From Cichorium intybus (Eukaryota; Streptophyta; Magnoliopsida; Asterales; Asteraceae), in assembly GCA_023525715.1 (NCBI GenBank), contig CM042012.1:119618298-119682297 (forward strand): a DNA stretch of 64,000 nucleotides. Reading direction: 5' to 3'. The position numbers were made by a program, and so were the translations under genes. This document shows, in pieces, positions 12,501 to 24,978 of the stretch. Numbering within the stretch: position 1 is the stretch's first letter; each line of letters opens with the position of its first letter. The notes under the pieces were generated by a model that had not been told where the DNA came from, made no database searches, and was given only the letters and a program-made list of their open reading frames with translations.

Positions 12501-13163
12501 TGAATAAGTGTTTATTCATACATGAATCAACATTTTATTCATACATAGATATTCATATATAAATTATATATGATCATTTATATACGAATAATCGTGATTG
12601 AATTGATGTTTACACATAATTACATAAGTATTTTCATACAACAGAAGGATACGGTTATTCATATATGAATAATCACATACATAAGTTATTACATATGATT
12701 TAATACACAAGTTATCACATATGAATAAAGATGTATTCAGAAGTGAAAATATATCTATGTATGAATAAGTGAAAATATATCTATGTATGAATAAGTGTTT
12801 ATTCATACATAAATTATATATGAATATTCATATACGAGTAATCGTGATTGAATTGATGTTTACACTTAATTATATAAGTATTTTCATATAGCAGAAGGAT
12901 ATGGTTATTCATATATGAATAATCGTGATGGAATTGAACATTCATAAGTGTTTGAAAATCATATATCAGTACAACATAAGGTATGGTTATTCATATATGA
13001 ATAATCGTGACTGAATTGAACATTCATAAGTATTTAAAAATCATATATCAGTACAGTAGAAGGATACGGTTATGAGTTGTATCTTACCTTCGTTGATGCT
13101 CGAATTAACAGTATATTGATTAGATGCTGAAGAAGAACCTTCTTCATATGAACTCGAGTTCAT
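9512..13163 (-). pseudogene. mudrA-like: MuDRA/FAR1-type transposase gene of the MULE, decayed
   Basis: Encodes the DDE transposase that would move this element. Exons on minus: 13163-13088, 12293-11474, 11307-11049, 10948-10381 and 10126-9512, all joined by GT/AG introns. Exon 2 carries a FAR1 DNA-binding domain (CNRGS, GCTTK, HELHNH; about 12200-11880). The MULE catalytic core follows: Asp at 11494-11496 (SFDATF), Asp at 11145-11147 (LTDQDP) and Glu at 10713-10715 (SRSESMNSFF). Exon 5 encodes a SWIM finger (CTCENFN..CRH) and ends in a cysteine motif (CSGCGE). Two lesions are visible. An in-frame TGA at 11749-11751 fits a CGA to TGA change, and a one-base deletion in an A run near 10905 shifts the frame before WDMYIKPDEF. 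Start chosen at the first ATG followed by a good donor; it lies about 440 bases inside the right terminal repeat. Confidence 0.85.
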
Positions 13164-13598
13164 TGTTGTTAACAATGTCTTAATTGAAACTGTAACAATA
13201 AAATTATACACTGTAAACAACATTGAATAACTGAAATTAAAACAGGAACATCGAATAACTGAAACAGAAAAACCTGATTTTGTATTGAATCGTGATTGAA
13301 TGCGTCTGTCGTAAACAGTCGTTCTTGTGAATACATAATCGAATTTCTCTCTTTTAGAGGTGAAATTCTGTTCGGATTTGATGATTGAAAGAATCGGTAC
13401 TTTCGATTTGAAGATTTGAAGATTTTTGGTATGAATTCGTCAACGATTCAGTGAAATTGATGAGATACGATCGAATATTATGGCGAAAAAAAGTGTTTTT
13501 TATCTTTAGAATGTTCAACTTCTGTTTTAAGATTGTGAAATTACTACTCTGCCCTTACAATACTTAAAATTGGGACGCACATGCTTTATTGAAATGAG

Positions 13599-13651
13599 TG
13601 GCTGAGATTGATTCTCACAATCTCAACCTAATTTATATTCTCAAAGGAACC
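13599..13651 (-). repeat. MULE right terminal inverted repeat
   Basis: Reverse complement starts GGTTCCTTTGAGAATATA and ends TCTCAGCCA, matching 1638-1690. Six extra bases (GTCCTC, 13652-13657) separate it from the TA tract, with no counterpart at the left end. Confidence 0.88.
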
Positions 13652-13654
13652 GTC

Positions 13655-13759
<105 letters not shown>

Positions 13760-13858
13760 CACGTATTTCTTTTCTATCGAGTGCTTTTGCGGTGTTGTGA
13801 CTTTTGGTCTCGATGAAGTTCCTTCCTCTTCTAATCTTCAACATATTCGGCATTTACA

Positions 13859-15694
13859 CTAACAATATCACCTAAATGGTGATAGATGTTGAATGTTCTT
13901 TATGAATTGTTTGGTGAACTTCATCATCAATTCCTCAATCCCATTGCTGAAAAAACACTCAATATTTCAAAGCATTTACCCAACAATATCCCTCTAAATG
14001 ATTTGAAATGTTGAGGGTTGGGATATCAAAATTTTGAAGGAAAAATTTGGAATGATAGGCGAAGTTGTACTGAGATCTTGGATCCCCCAAATGTTGATGG
14101 GGTGTTAGAAATTTTTTAATAAAAAATCTTCTTGGTCATGAAATTTTATTGGATAGAACTGATTCGCGCTATATGTTCAAAATTTGAAAAATTTACAGTT
14201 AATGAAAATTTTGAAAATTTCTTGTTGCTGATATGTTGCTGCTGATAGAATGAGTTGTTATTGTTTTGGTTCCAACTGATGACATTATGAAGTTGCCAGC
14301 TCTTCCCAAAACTTCTTGGTGCTAGGAGATGTGCAAACCTTCTCCATAGAGCGCGTTCAGACTTCTAGAGCTTTGGCATTTAAATGCGACTTGGCACGCG
14401 CCTACATCGCCGCAAGAACTGAATTCACCTACTGGATCTGGATGCTGAATTCACCTACTGGATCTGGATGCTGCCATTGTGCTGATACCAATTGCTGAGT
14501 CTTGGGCGATCAACAATGTGCTTTGCTTGTCAGCAGTCACCTTGTTGAGTCATGGCTTGCTGAAAGTTCTTACTTTCACTCAACTAAGGTATCTTCACAA
14601 TTTCAACTTCTCATCTTCACAAATTTCGAATAAATCATTAGAAGTTGAACTTGTCTCTCTTACTTTTGATTTTGGGTTCATCTATGATCATCTCTCCACT
14701 TTTTTTAATGTAATTTTCGGAATCAATTTTCTGATCAGGATTTTCTGAACTTTAAGAGATTTCTGATCAGAAAATTAATTTTCGGAATTTTTTTTAAAGT
14801 AATTCAATTTTCTGATCAGGATTTTCTGAACTTTAAGTGATTTCTGATCAGAAAATTAATTTTCTGAATTTTTTTGATGATGTAATTCTCAAATTCGAAA
14901 ATTCCGATGAAAATACGGATAAGAAATTTCTGATGAAAATTTTCTAATTTTAGAACAGCGATGAACTTCTTGAGTAAAATGTGGAATTTCTTAACTTAGG
15001 TGTTACAATGCAACTAAGTCTTGAAAAAGGGGTACAAGTTTGATGTGAGGTTGGATTTTGGTGTTATGAAACACCAAGACTTGATTCAGAAATTCTAAAT
15101 TCTGATGGAGGAAAAAAGGAAGTGATGTCACTATTAAAAAAGGTGATGATGTCACTGCTGAAAAAGTGAGTGACATCATCAGACAAGTATAGCTGAAAGT
15201 TAAAGGTGATGTTGGAGAAGATGACAAAAAAATTCTCAATGTCTGATTTCTGGTGAAAAGAGAGACAGAAAAGAATTTGAGTTAACCATCTTTTTTTGAC
15301 AAACATTTAATTTATATCCCCCAAATATTTAAAAATTCGAAAAATCAATGAGAATATAAATTAAAACAACATTTTAACAGCAAAAATTTAACGTTTTTAT
15401 AGAAATTTTCCATAAACCATTTTTGAACAAAAATAACAAAAAATGAATCACGATCGTAAATTTTTGTTTTTAATCTTCAACAAAACGATTTTCGTCTAGA
15501 AACATATTAATGTTCAAACCACGGAAAATGTTTTGTTTTACTTGTCTTTATACGTTTCAGTCATTTACGTCCCTTACGATTTTATTTTTGTTTTGCGGAA
15601 ACGAAATTGAGCACAGTAGCATCCAACGAACCGATAGCGGGTTTTCAAAGTTCACAAAAACCTTATGGCCAGCTAATATGGCTCTGATACCAAT
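13859..15694 (-). mobile_element. short internal region of a reverse-oriented non-autonomous copia-like element
   Basis: Bounded on the right by a primer-binding site, the complement of TGGTATCAGAGC at 15681-15692, next to the LTR starting at 15695. Bounded on the left by a polypurine-like stretch ending GTTAG before the other LTR. Only about 1.8 kb lies between them, far too short for gag-pol, and I find no gag, integrase or RT motif. A direct repeat of a TTTTCTGATCAG-containing phrase lies at 14720-14870. A second, weaker primer-site-like string (CTGATACCAATTGCTGAG) lies at about 14483-14500. Best read as a LARD/TRIM-like derivative. Confidence 0.5.
15681..15692 (-). other. primer-binding site (initiator tRNA-Met type)
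   Basis: Reverse complement is TGGTATCAGAGC, the standard Ty1-copia primer-binding site. It lies two bases from the TG that begins the plus-strand reading of the LTR. Confidence 0.75.
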
Positions 15695-15765
15695 TGTTGA
15701 AAATTAAAAAAAAAATCTCGGGGGTTTTTTGGTCCAAGATCTTTCGCTTAACAATAAACGAAGAT

Positions 15766-15880
15766 ATATAAATGACTAGAAACGTAAAGGAATGATGCGG
15801 AAATATAAATGACTAGAAACGTGATAAAATGTAAAGGAACGATGCGGAAATATAAATGACTAGAAACGTAAAGTTACGGA
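15766..15880. repeat. tandem repeats in LTR U5
   Basis: The phrase ATATAAATGACTAGAAACGT recurs three times with interspersed AAAGGAA(C/T)GATGCGGA blocks. Confidence 0.75.
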
Positions 15881-16234
15881 ATATTAAATAAATCGTAAAG
15901 CACAAGCGCAGAAATTAAAAGACAATAATTAAACGATATAATGTAATTCGTATTTTTCATTGATATTAAAAAAATGTGTTACATATTAGAAGTTAAGCTC
16001 AAACACAATTCTAAATCTAAGGCGAATTACATAAAGATCTAGAAAGAAAGAATAAAAGAAAAGATAAAAGGATAGAAGGGAAGATATGGAGTGTATAAGG
16101 GGTGTTCTTGATGTTCTTGAGGTGGCTGGAGAGAATTCTCTAGCTTTTCCTCCAATTCCTTTATACTACGTTGGAGTGATAGTTTTCTCACAATCTCTCC
16201 AAGTCTCTCACTTAACTTCATGACTCAAGCCTCC

Positions 16235-16242
16235 TATTTATA
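16235..16242 (-). promoter_or_regulatory. LTR TATA box
   Basis: TATAAATA on minus within CCTCCTATAAATAGGAGG, itself an inverted repeat. Its distance to the primer-binding site fits an LTR promoter. A short minus frame (16221-16039) downstream is probably leader, not a gene. Confidence 0.6.
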
Positions 16243-16967
16243 GGAGGAGAAAATATATTTTCAGATCTCAAGTACAACTAATAATATTAAACTATTACGA
16301 AAGTACAATCCTACAGCTGACCTATATAATCTAAGTCTTGAACTTGTTGATCTGCACTCGCTGTATACTTTCGTTGCTGAACGGATCAGCACTTGACTAT
16401 TCTGAACCGCAACTTCTGGACTTGGTATTTCGGATCCTTGCTGTTCGGAACCTTGATTTCTGAACTACCTTCGGATCGAACTCACACTCTCGGTACCAGC
16501 TTCCGGTTCAAGGTTTAGTTCTTTACACAAGCATTCTCGGTACCAAGTTCGGTATCAACATTTCGGAATGTCACAATCTCTGATCAGCCTCGTTGAGATG
16601 TAGATTTCGGTTTGCTAGAATATATTTCGGTGTCTCAGACTCTAACTCGATCGCACACTCTTATTACTCGGGCCACATGTTTGTATGGTGCTATTCGGTG
16701 CATTAAATGCACCGACCAAAGTTCTTGTTGCTCTCTTTTCTATTCACTTCACTCGGCCCGCATGTATTTACTTCTCTTTCTTTTCTATTGAATTCCACCG
16801 ACCACCACCTTCTTCATTTCTACGATTCTCGGCCAGCACACTTTAATCATTGGTGTCATATTTTTCCATTTTGACCATGCGAAGCACACATGCATGCATC
16901 TTTCTTTTCTTTCTAATTGTTGCTCACGTAACATGTGGTTTGCTTCCATTTCTTTTTTATTGCCATG

Positions 16968-17085
<118 letters not shown>

Positions 17086-17088
17086 TAG

Positions 17089-18359
17089 GTGTGTGTTTAG
17101 GGCCGTGATAATCACCGCCCGTAAAGGGCTATTAGGTATCTCTTTTGGTATCAAGGTCTTGTCCTTCGATTTATGTTATATATGGCAAATAAAGACCTCT
17201 GTATGTCCAAAATTTTGAATCTACATAATCAAGCTATCCAAGAAGTGTTTTAGTTGAAAATGTTTTTTCCAAGAGGCAATTACGTTCATTATCGACACCG
17301 GATAGCCCATTAATATAGATTAAAGAAGCTTCAAATGTTTATTCTAACCTTCCACTAACATCAATACTTTGTTCCGGGCCTTCTAATATCCGTTCCTAGC
17401 TAAAAAGCATCTATTGATACCGAGTTACCGACACATATGTGAATAGAAAGGGCAGTTCAATAGTTTAAATAAATGACTCAGAACATTGAAGACAAATTAA
17501 AAAAGTTGGAAAAAAGAAGGCGTATTGTATTAGCTATCAAGCTAACTAAAGAAATGTGATTACATAAAAACAATAGGATTTGTTTGCAAGCTTCTGTAAA
17601 CACATCATTTTGCTGTTAAAATGGCCAAATAAGCTTGTCAAATTGGTCATTTCTCATGGAAAAAAGTCAAATTATGGTCCAATTAATCTGTATGCCACGT
17701 CATTGACCATAAAAGCTAAAAATAATTCACGCTATCAAATTGTACTCTCATAGAAAGATAACATAATCCCAAATCTTCAAATAAATCAATGTACATGGTT
17801 TCCTTCTAATCATCCAATGTGAAGTGTAGATTAACATGCGGCCTTCATTCTTAAATTCTTTCAACTGTCTGATGATACTCCCGATTGTTGTATCAATCAC
17901 ACTGATTAAGTTTGTTGGTTGTCAAAATTTATGTATGCCACGTCATTTTAGTCATTTATGCATTTTCTCAAACACATGATGTGCACTTTATATAACTCAC
18001 ATAAAAACACTTAAATACTCATACCTTTGACTTTGATATTCTCAAGATAAGCATGAGTTTCATACAGGAAGCTAAAATGGCTTCCAACAACAAAGTGATT
18101 ATTTTTCTTACACGAACAACTTGCATTTCCACTTAGGTACTTCCTTGAAAAAAATCATATAAAGTAAAACCAAAATACTTACAAGCATGATAAGGATCAA
18201 AGAGACAAAAATTGAATACGATTAGTGTTAGAAAGAGATCGAGGATTTAACACTAAGCATTGTAATGTTCATAAATTCAATAAAAACCAAAATAAGGAAA
18301 AGAAGCTGACTTATTATTGGCACTTGAATCTCTAAAAGCTTCTTTATCTGTCATATCAC
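17089..18359. other. Helitron-like insert, left part: no recognised gene
   Basis: AT-rich sequence without a frame over 60 codons or recognisable motif. It runs up to the CACCG duplication of the nested copia element. Confidence 0.4.
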
Positions 18360-18364
18360 CACCG

Positions 18365-19139
18365 TGTTGGATTAGGTGTTTAAGTCATGACTAATAATTT
18401 GTATTTACCTAATTGATAGTAGCAAAGTCCATTTGGGTTGCCCTCATAGCTAGAGGTTGAACAGGAAAACCGGGAGAGAGAAAGGTTGATTTATTATGTG
18501 ATTAATAAATCAATAGGAATTAAATAAATAGTTTATTAATATATTCTGGTGATAATATATTAATTAGAAACTATATTAATTAATTAGAAATTAATCTGGA
18601 ATTAATTGTAATTAATTTGGTGATTAATTTGATTAATTAAAGGTACAGCGGCTGAATTGTAATTATTCAATAGTTGAGTAAGTGACAATTATGGTAGTTT
18701 AAGTGGCCAACGAAATTATGGAGGGATAATCCACAATTTTGATTATTATATGTTAGGATAAATAGATTTGAATTGATAGATAAATGTTTATCTTATTTGA
18801 ATTCAAAAAAGTTTATCTCTAAAGGCTTATCTGGTGGCCACTTGGAAACTATAAATAGAGACCCCTACGCACCATAAAAGCGACAAAAATTTTCTTATAT
18901 TCTCTCTCTGGATTCGTTCCCCTCCTGCTCCCTGGGTATGATCTCATTTGAGGCAGGACACTTGTACTGCTTAGCTTGCAAGAAACAACTAAATGTTAGT
19001 TTTTCTGATTTATTTCTTTTAGAAATTTTTGTTTGGCCTTTAAGAATTAGTTACATGTTCAAAGTGAGAAAACATAGATTTAATCTAGGTTGCATGTGAA
19101 CTTAGGATTTTAGTTCATAGATTTGCATAAAACCTATCA
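18365..19139 (+). repeat. 5' LTR of copia element
   Basis: Starts TGTTGGATTAGG and ends CCTATCA. A TATA-like ACTATAAATAGAGACC lies at about 18849-18864. It matches 24979-25754 almost base for base and shares a family start with the solo LTR at 28202. Confidence 0.93.
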
Positions 19140-19140
19140 G

Positions 19141-19152
19141 TGGTATGAGAGC
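19141..19152 (+). other. primer-binding site
   Basis: TGGTATGAGAGC, one base from the initiator tRNA-Met complement TGGTATCAGAGC, one base after the LTR end. Confidence 0.8.
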
Positions 19153-19919
19153 TTTTGGTTGTTTTTCTATTTAAATAGTTGTAATTGTTTTCCTATATTT
19201 TAGGGTTTATTGGATCTAAACCCTAATTTAAGGCCAATCGACTTTTAGGTTAGGGTTTTCGAAACCCTAGCCCCTCCCCTCTTAATTTGGCGATTTTGTG
19301 ATATAGGGTTTTAAAAGGTTTTCTATTTTTGGTAATTGTGATTATTTAATAAATGGATAACCTTAAACCCCTTATTTGCTAATTTTTGAAATTTAGAGGG
19401 TTTAAGATAGGATTAAATTAATTTGATTAATTTGTGATGCCTATCTGGATTTAATTAATTTAATTAATTGTTTAATTAAAAGATAAAATTAAATCAAATT
19501 AAGGTTTAAATTTAATTTTTTAATTAATTGTTAATTTCAAAAAATTAAATAGTTAAACCAAGAATATTTTAAAAGGTTTAAAATACATCTTATATATATT
19601 ATAATTAAAAGTTAATATTATATGTATAAGATAATTGGTAAGTCAAATCAATAGTAGGCCTCATTCACGAAGCTGGTCTATAAGGAGGGTATAATGAAGC
19701 TGCCTATAAAATGGCGGTTAAATGGGTGTCCACTCTCACCCACCGCTCTCTTGATCAGTGGAGGGTCGTTAGCCGAACGGATTTGATAGGACAACTTAAT
19801 ATCATTAAAAGTATAATGTTATTAATCAAAGTACTAGAACAGCTTATCTAGTTACTTTAGGAAAAATGTGAAAATATGCTAATCCATGAAATTGCACATT
19901 ACACTTTATGAGACATTAG

Positions 19920-22900
19920 TAGAGCGCGTGTGGTTAACCGGCACGCTAATAAGGGCTCATAAAGAGTGGTAATGGGTTTCTCATGATTTATCATTGTTGA
20001 TGGAGCGCGTGTGGTTAACCGGCACATCAATTAGAGATGATACATGACATTGAGGTTACCAAGAATATTTGCATGGTTATTCACATCTTGTTTGTGATCC
20101 TCGGCATCACGGTCACAAATAGAAGAGCATATCCGAGATTAAACATGCCATTAAACAGTTTAATGAATCTCACAGATCTAGGAATTTCATAAGACTAAAA
20201 TTGATAAATGTTTATCTACCTTAATGACCATTATGTTGTGATTACGACATCCCTCTTCACACCATAATTGGGGTATTTTGGATCCTAGCCTTGTTAAATA
20301 ATATATTTGGTATTTATTTAAAAGGATTAATTAAACTAATAAATTCAAATTTTATATATATGTCTGAAGAAAGCGTCATTCTCCTCCTTCTCCTCCTTCA
20401 CCCATTTCTGAGAGCTTCAGAAAGCACCTGTTCAATATGGTAAGGCTGACTGGCCTTGACTATGTGATATGGCTTTGCAAATAGAGAATGGTTCTTAGTT
20501 TTGCTGGCAAACCATATCTGACTGAGTGTCCGCTCCTTGTTCTACCAAAGCATGGCATCACACAGTAGCTTATGATGAGCATGACCCCCTGACTACTAAG
20601 TCAAAGTTAGTTCGTTACCTCATGCTATTAATCATTGACCCCGAGTTTTGCAGGGATTTAGAATTCCTGGTATCAGATAAGTTAGCATAGCTGGTTGAGG
20701 AAAGGTTCTGAGAGCTGGTTGAAAAGGAACGAACTAGGATCTTCAAAGAGGTTACAGTTGCAAGCTAGAAGGAAGTAGCACCAGTTTGCATGGTCTCAAG
20801 ATTGAGGGATACATGCGCGAACTGTATAAGAAAAAATGGTTCACCCCTTTTGATCAGGAGTTAAGCATTAGCTCGACTCGCTGATCTGTTCATCCAGATG
20901 AACAGGAAGGGTAACCAGATAAGACAATCATGGAAATGCATTCAATGTTGACTCTGTATGAGTCGTTCATGGAGAAGCATAGTTCCATTGATTCAGCTAC
21001 TTCGGGATTGAGTCCAGTAACAAGGCACATCAAGAAATGATCCAGATCGTCTGGACCGGTTCTTCGATGTCTCAAATTGGGAATCCACAGGGTGGGACAC
21101 AGTCACAGAAATATTGGAAAAATGCTCCAAAGCCAAACAATTTGGCAACTCAGGCATATCTTAAAACTCAGAACTCCTGATCCTTATTTCCTTGATACAG
21201 GATGTGATTCTCACATTTGCTCTGTAGGCAGGGACTCAGATGGATACGAAATATTGTCGTATAAGAGCATATTCGGATTGGATCTGGAGCTCATGCAGTT
21301 TTGGAGTTAAGCTAGATATTTGTTCATGTCATTAGATGCGAGCGACATTGTCTGTCATATAGTACATTGTTCAAGGATATTTTTTTAATAAAATATTAGT
21401 TTTCTTTTAATATATGTTTGTAAAAAATTGTCCTTGAAATGTTGTATGAGTATGTTAATTGCATGAATGGCAGTAACTTGAAAGTTGATGCATCTAAAGT
21501 GTTTAGATCCATGAATTGTGTCCTCTATGATTGTTAAAGGAAAATTTTATAAGGATCAATTCAACCAAAGGTCCAATTGGACAGGACTTTGGAATCATTT
21601 GACTTAGAGTCACATGATGAATTGAGTTCTTAATAAAATCATTTGTTGCAAGAAATGAATCATCCAAAGATCCAGTGGATAGGATTTTGGAATCAGTTGA
21701 CTTGGAGTCAGGTGATGATTGCGTATCTTGAACAATATTAACAAAGTCATAAATTTACATAGAGATGTAAAAGGCATTAAGATTATGAGCAACAGACACA
21801 TTAGTTACTGTGTATTGCTCGAATCTTCGAACAGAACACAATTAGTTGTACTTCATAATATTTGCCAATTAGTTTGACAAATATGGCTTCGCTTATCAGA
21901 ATAAGCGATTGATTGAAACCTTGAAATGTTCAAGGACTTCAAAGGAAGTATAAGATCAACAGAAACTGAGTGACAACATAAGCTGAGAAAAGAGTTTCAC
22001 AGTTTATCCTCTTCTAAGAACATTAATGGTTATAATGTGTCTTAGGGAAGATGATGGAGCATTGGTTGAAATAGTTCGATCCTCGATGTATAAGATACAC
22101 TTCTAATTAGTTTTTCGATGTTCAACCAGTCAGACCATAGAAACCATATTCCGACCACATCTTAGACAAAGTAGGTTATGCAGACACTGTCTGAAATGTA
22201 AAGCTGGGATCGTCCCACTTGTACATAGAAAGTCCAGGGTCATGTAGTGTTCGTCCAACATCATGACTAGCCTGAACCTGATCAACAATGTCGTTTCATT
22301 GGCCATCCCAGTTGTAACTATGAAAGAAGAGTTCTTTTGGAAAGGACTCATATTCTTAGGAAACAGTGGGAGTAAGAATAATCCTGAACTAGTCATCACT
22401 GGGCCTTGACCAGGAATCGGATTCCTGTTAAACCTGACATACTCTTCTCTTGACCAGTAGTATTGGTCACCGTCATAAGGAGTTATGATCTAGGTGACAC
22501 ACCGATTAGTGGTAAAACACTAAAGATGGTACGGATAAGCAATCTGACTACTTGGAAGCATTGGTGAGACTGGTTGCTGCCAAATAAGAGAACCTTAGCA
22601 CGAGACACAGTCTATGTGACAAATTTGACTGATTTTACACCTGGTCTAACAACTAGTGGGAGTAATTGAATAAATAAAAGAAAGCGACATAGATAGAAAT
22701 GTACTTACAGAACATCTGGCGGAGTGAGTCGATACTTAGAGTCAAGCAATTGATTCCGAGAGAAGCACTCTCAATAGAAGATGAAATCCGAGAGGATTCT
22801 GCGTGGCACAGTGTGAGTAATTAGTGGAGCGTGTGTGGTTTACCAGCATACTAATAGGGACTCACAAAAAGCATGCCAATACAAAAGGTACATGGTCCCG

Positions 22901-23870
22901 GGATTCATCCCACGGGCATCTCGCAAGAAAGGATATTCGGATTCTCAAAATATGCCAAAAGGTTTGGATTTTGTGAATAGGCTAAAAGATTCCCATAACT
23001 ATGTCAGAAAGGTTTGGACTTCAGATTCAAAAAATGTGCCAAAAGGTTTGGATTTTTTGAATAGTCCGAAAGAGTCAAATAACCGTGCCAAAGCCAGTGG
23101 GAGTATCGTTGTTATCTGCCTATCACTGTATTTCAGTTACATACTGTTTCTAGGAAACATCTCTTATCATTACAAAGTGTAGTGACTTAGATTTAAGAGT
23201 TGATTCTATATGAAAGACTTTAAGAGATACAACGTACTCAGGTGGTTGCGAACATATATTAAATAGATAAAAACTCTGCCAATATGATCTTGATGGGATT
23301 CAAGATGAATAACCTAGGAAAGGAGTTTTCCTATCATTGCAAAGTGTGATGACTTGGCATGAAAGAAATAAAGAAGGTGCAACATACTCACATAGTTCAT
23401 AGACATCTATCGGATAGATGAAATCGTAAGTATAGACCTAGCCATTGTAAGCATGATCTTGATAAGATTCAAGATGCATGAGAAAGAGTATCCGAAAGGA
23501 AATGGTTTTTTGAAAGTCATGACACATGGATTATAAGTAATCGTTAGATTCCAAAAGGGTTTTGGAATAAGATTATATATGATTCCACGAGCTTCTTGGA
23601 TCGATCAGAAGTGTCATGAACATGTCCTGATGACTTGATGCTTAGAGCATAGTAAGTTGGATTCAGGATATAACCGGGCTGAAAATACTGAATGGATTAT
23701 TTAGACACACGTGAGAAATCATTGGGAAATGATTGGGGTGAGTGTAGTAATTTGAAAGGGTTTTTCAAATTCGTTAATTGTTAACATCAAGTAGGTGTGC
23801 TAAAGGACTTCATGGTTAAATAGTTTCGTTGGTATTCTGATGGAGCGCGTGTGGTTCACCGGCACTTCAT
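19920..23870 (+). repeat. four dispersed copies of a GTGTGGTTAACCGGCAC motif
   Basis: Copies begin at about 19924, 20002, 22829 and 23845. All are preceded by GGAGCG(C/T) or AGAGCGC, and three are followed by an (A/G)CTAATA-like or ATCAATT tail. The motif is itself partly self-complementary (GGTTAACC). Variants show one to three changes. Confidence 0.8.
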
Positions 23871-24960
23871 AACACCTCGAAATAGTATTAGGGTGCAGTC
23901 ATGTAGACTAAAGACCCCGAGAACCATGGGAAGTCATAGTACACATCACCAGAATGGAGTTGTGAGAGAGAAAGACAGAATGACAAAATTGAGATATTGT
24001 CGGAAGAGTGTCTGATTGGATTATCTGCAATAAAGTGTATCAATGTAAGACATTTTGGATACATAGAAAGAGTGAAAGGTCAAATAGACATTGATATAAA
24101 AGGCTTGAATTGAAAGTTTAAAAGAAATACAAGAAACCGATAATAGTATTATGACAAGATCCGACTTGGTGATTACCTCGTGAAGACTTGGTAATAAGCA
24201 GGAGTAGCTGCCAATCCGATTTTATGTTTCGCTTTTGCATATTTTACTTCCCGAATAATTTAATTATTCAAAAGGTCCACAGTCGCTCATACTTTGGGAA
24301 GTAAGTATTGAACGAAGACTGTCATGAATTGGTTTGTAGATTGTCTAAGGAGTTAGACATAGCAATAGGATTGCTACAACGTTCATGAGTACTTAGAAAA
24401 TGGAGATTTGAGTATTGGATAAACCCACGCTCAATAGATTGCTTCATGGATTATATCACGAGCAATGTTGAGACGATAACATCTTATGGTCTTAAAACGG
24501 AGACATGTGAGTTATAATTTGCCAGGCAGTTGTTCATTGATAATACGAAAACACATCGGTAACTCGATGTTATAAAACGTATTGTTGTGAGCGATTTGAC
24601 TGGTAAAAGATATAAGCATATGAGTAGAAGCTTATTCGTTCCTTGACCCTAATGGGAAACAGATATCTGTAGGCCTCTCGATGATTTTGAAGTTGACTAA
24701 AGTACTGGCCAGTCAGGACTGAATTGATGTGTTCAATTAGAAATCTTATGTCATATGCAAAATCAGAAATCGGGAAACAGAGTATCGGACAGAGATTGAT
24801 CTCAATCCATGTCTCGTGTCTTAAAATATCTTGTTGGACGGAGGATCATATGATCACTTATCTATGGATAGAACTAACTGGGTCAGAGTTCGGCAGCAGT
24901 TTCTAGGAAGCTACAGTTTTCTGATCAACTAGAGGTTAAATTGGTAATTATAGTCATAGA
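20380..24960 (+). pseudogene. degenerate copia gag-pol
   Basis: Several copia features survive in different frames. A gag segment near 20790-20990 has wording like EGYMRELYKKKWF and KTIMEMHSML. A protease-type FLDTGCDSHIC lies at about 21190-21222. An integrase C-terminal-like stretch lies at about 22050-22400, with EIVRSSM and then MKEEFFWKG. No RT YVDD or RNase H motif could be read. Many stops and frame changes. The region also contains four copies of a GTGTGGTTAACCGGCAC motif. Confidence 0.6.
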
Positions 24961-24978
24961 CTTATCCAAGTGAGAGAC

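Larger units (their letters stand above)
2340..13060. repeat. dispersed ATTCATATATGAAT palindromes throughout MULE introns and spacer
   Basis: The short palindrome TTCATATATGAA and its variants (CATACATGAATA, TTCATATACGAAT) occur dozens of times in the introns of the protease gene, in the intergenic part at 8990-9480, in the transposase introns and at 12300-13060. They are nearly absent from the exons. They often come in loose series with 20-60 base spacing. Copies at 12480-12600 and 12730-12860 form longer direct repeats of about 110-250 bases. Confidence 0.85.
1638..13651. mobile_element. Mutator-like element (MULE) carrying transposase plus ULP1-type protease
   Basis: A 12.0-kb element bounded by matching 53-bp terminal inverted repeats, with about five mismatches by eye. 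It holds two convergent genes starting near opposite ends: the protease gene on plus (from 1983) and the FAR1/MULE transposase on minus (from 13163). Their 3' ends face each other around 8736-9512. In maize MuDR, mudrA and mudrB have the same convergent layout. A ULP1 gene replacing mudrB is the hallmark of Kaonashi-type plant MULEs. It sits in a TA tract, so a target-site duplication cannot be told from the repeat. Both genes carry lesions, so this copy is probably no longer autonomous. Confidence 0.82.

Noticed and set aside
9080..13060. Regularly recurring palindromes that might suggest a CRISPR-like array
   Set aside because: Spacing is irregular, spacers are not unique inserts of fixed length, and the DNA is eukaryotic.
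14479..14500. Second primer-binding-site-like string
   Set aside because: No LTR end adjoins it. It differs from the consensus and is probably a decayed duplicate.
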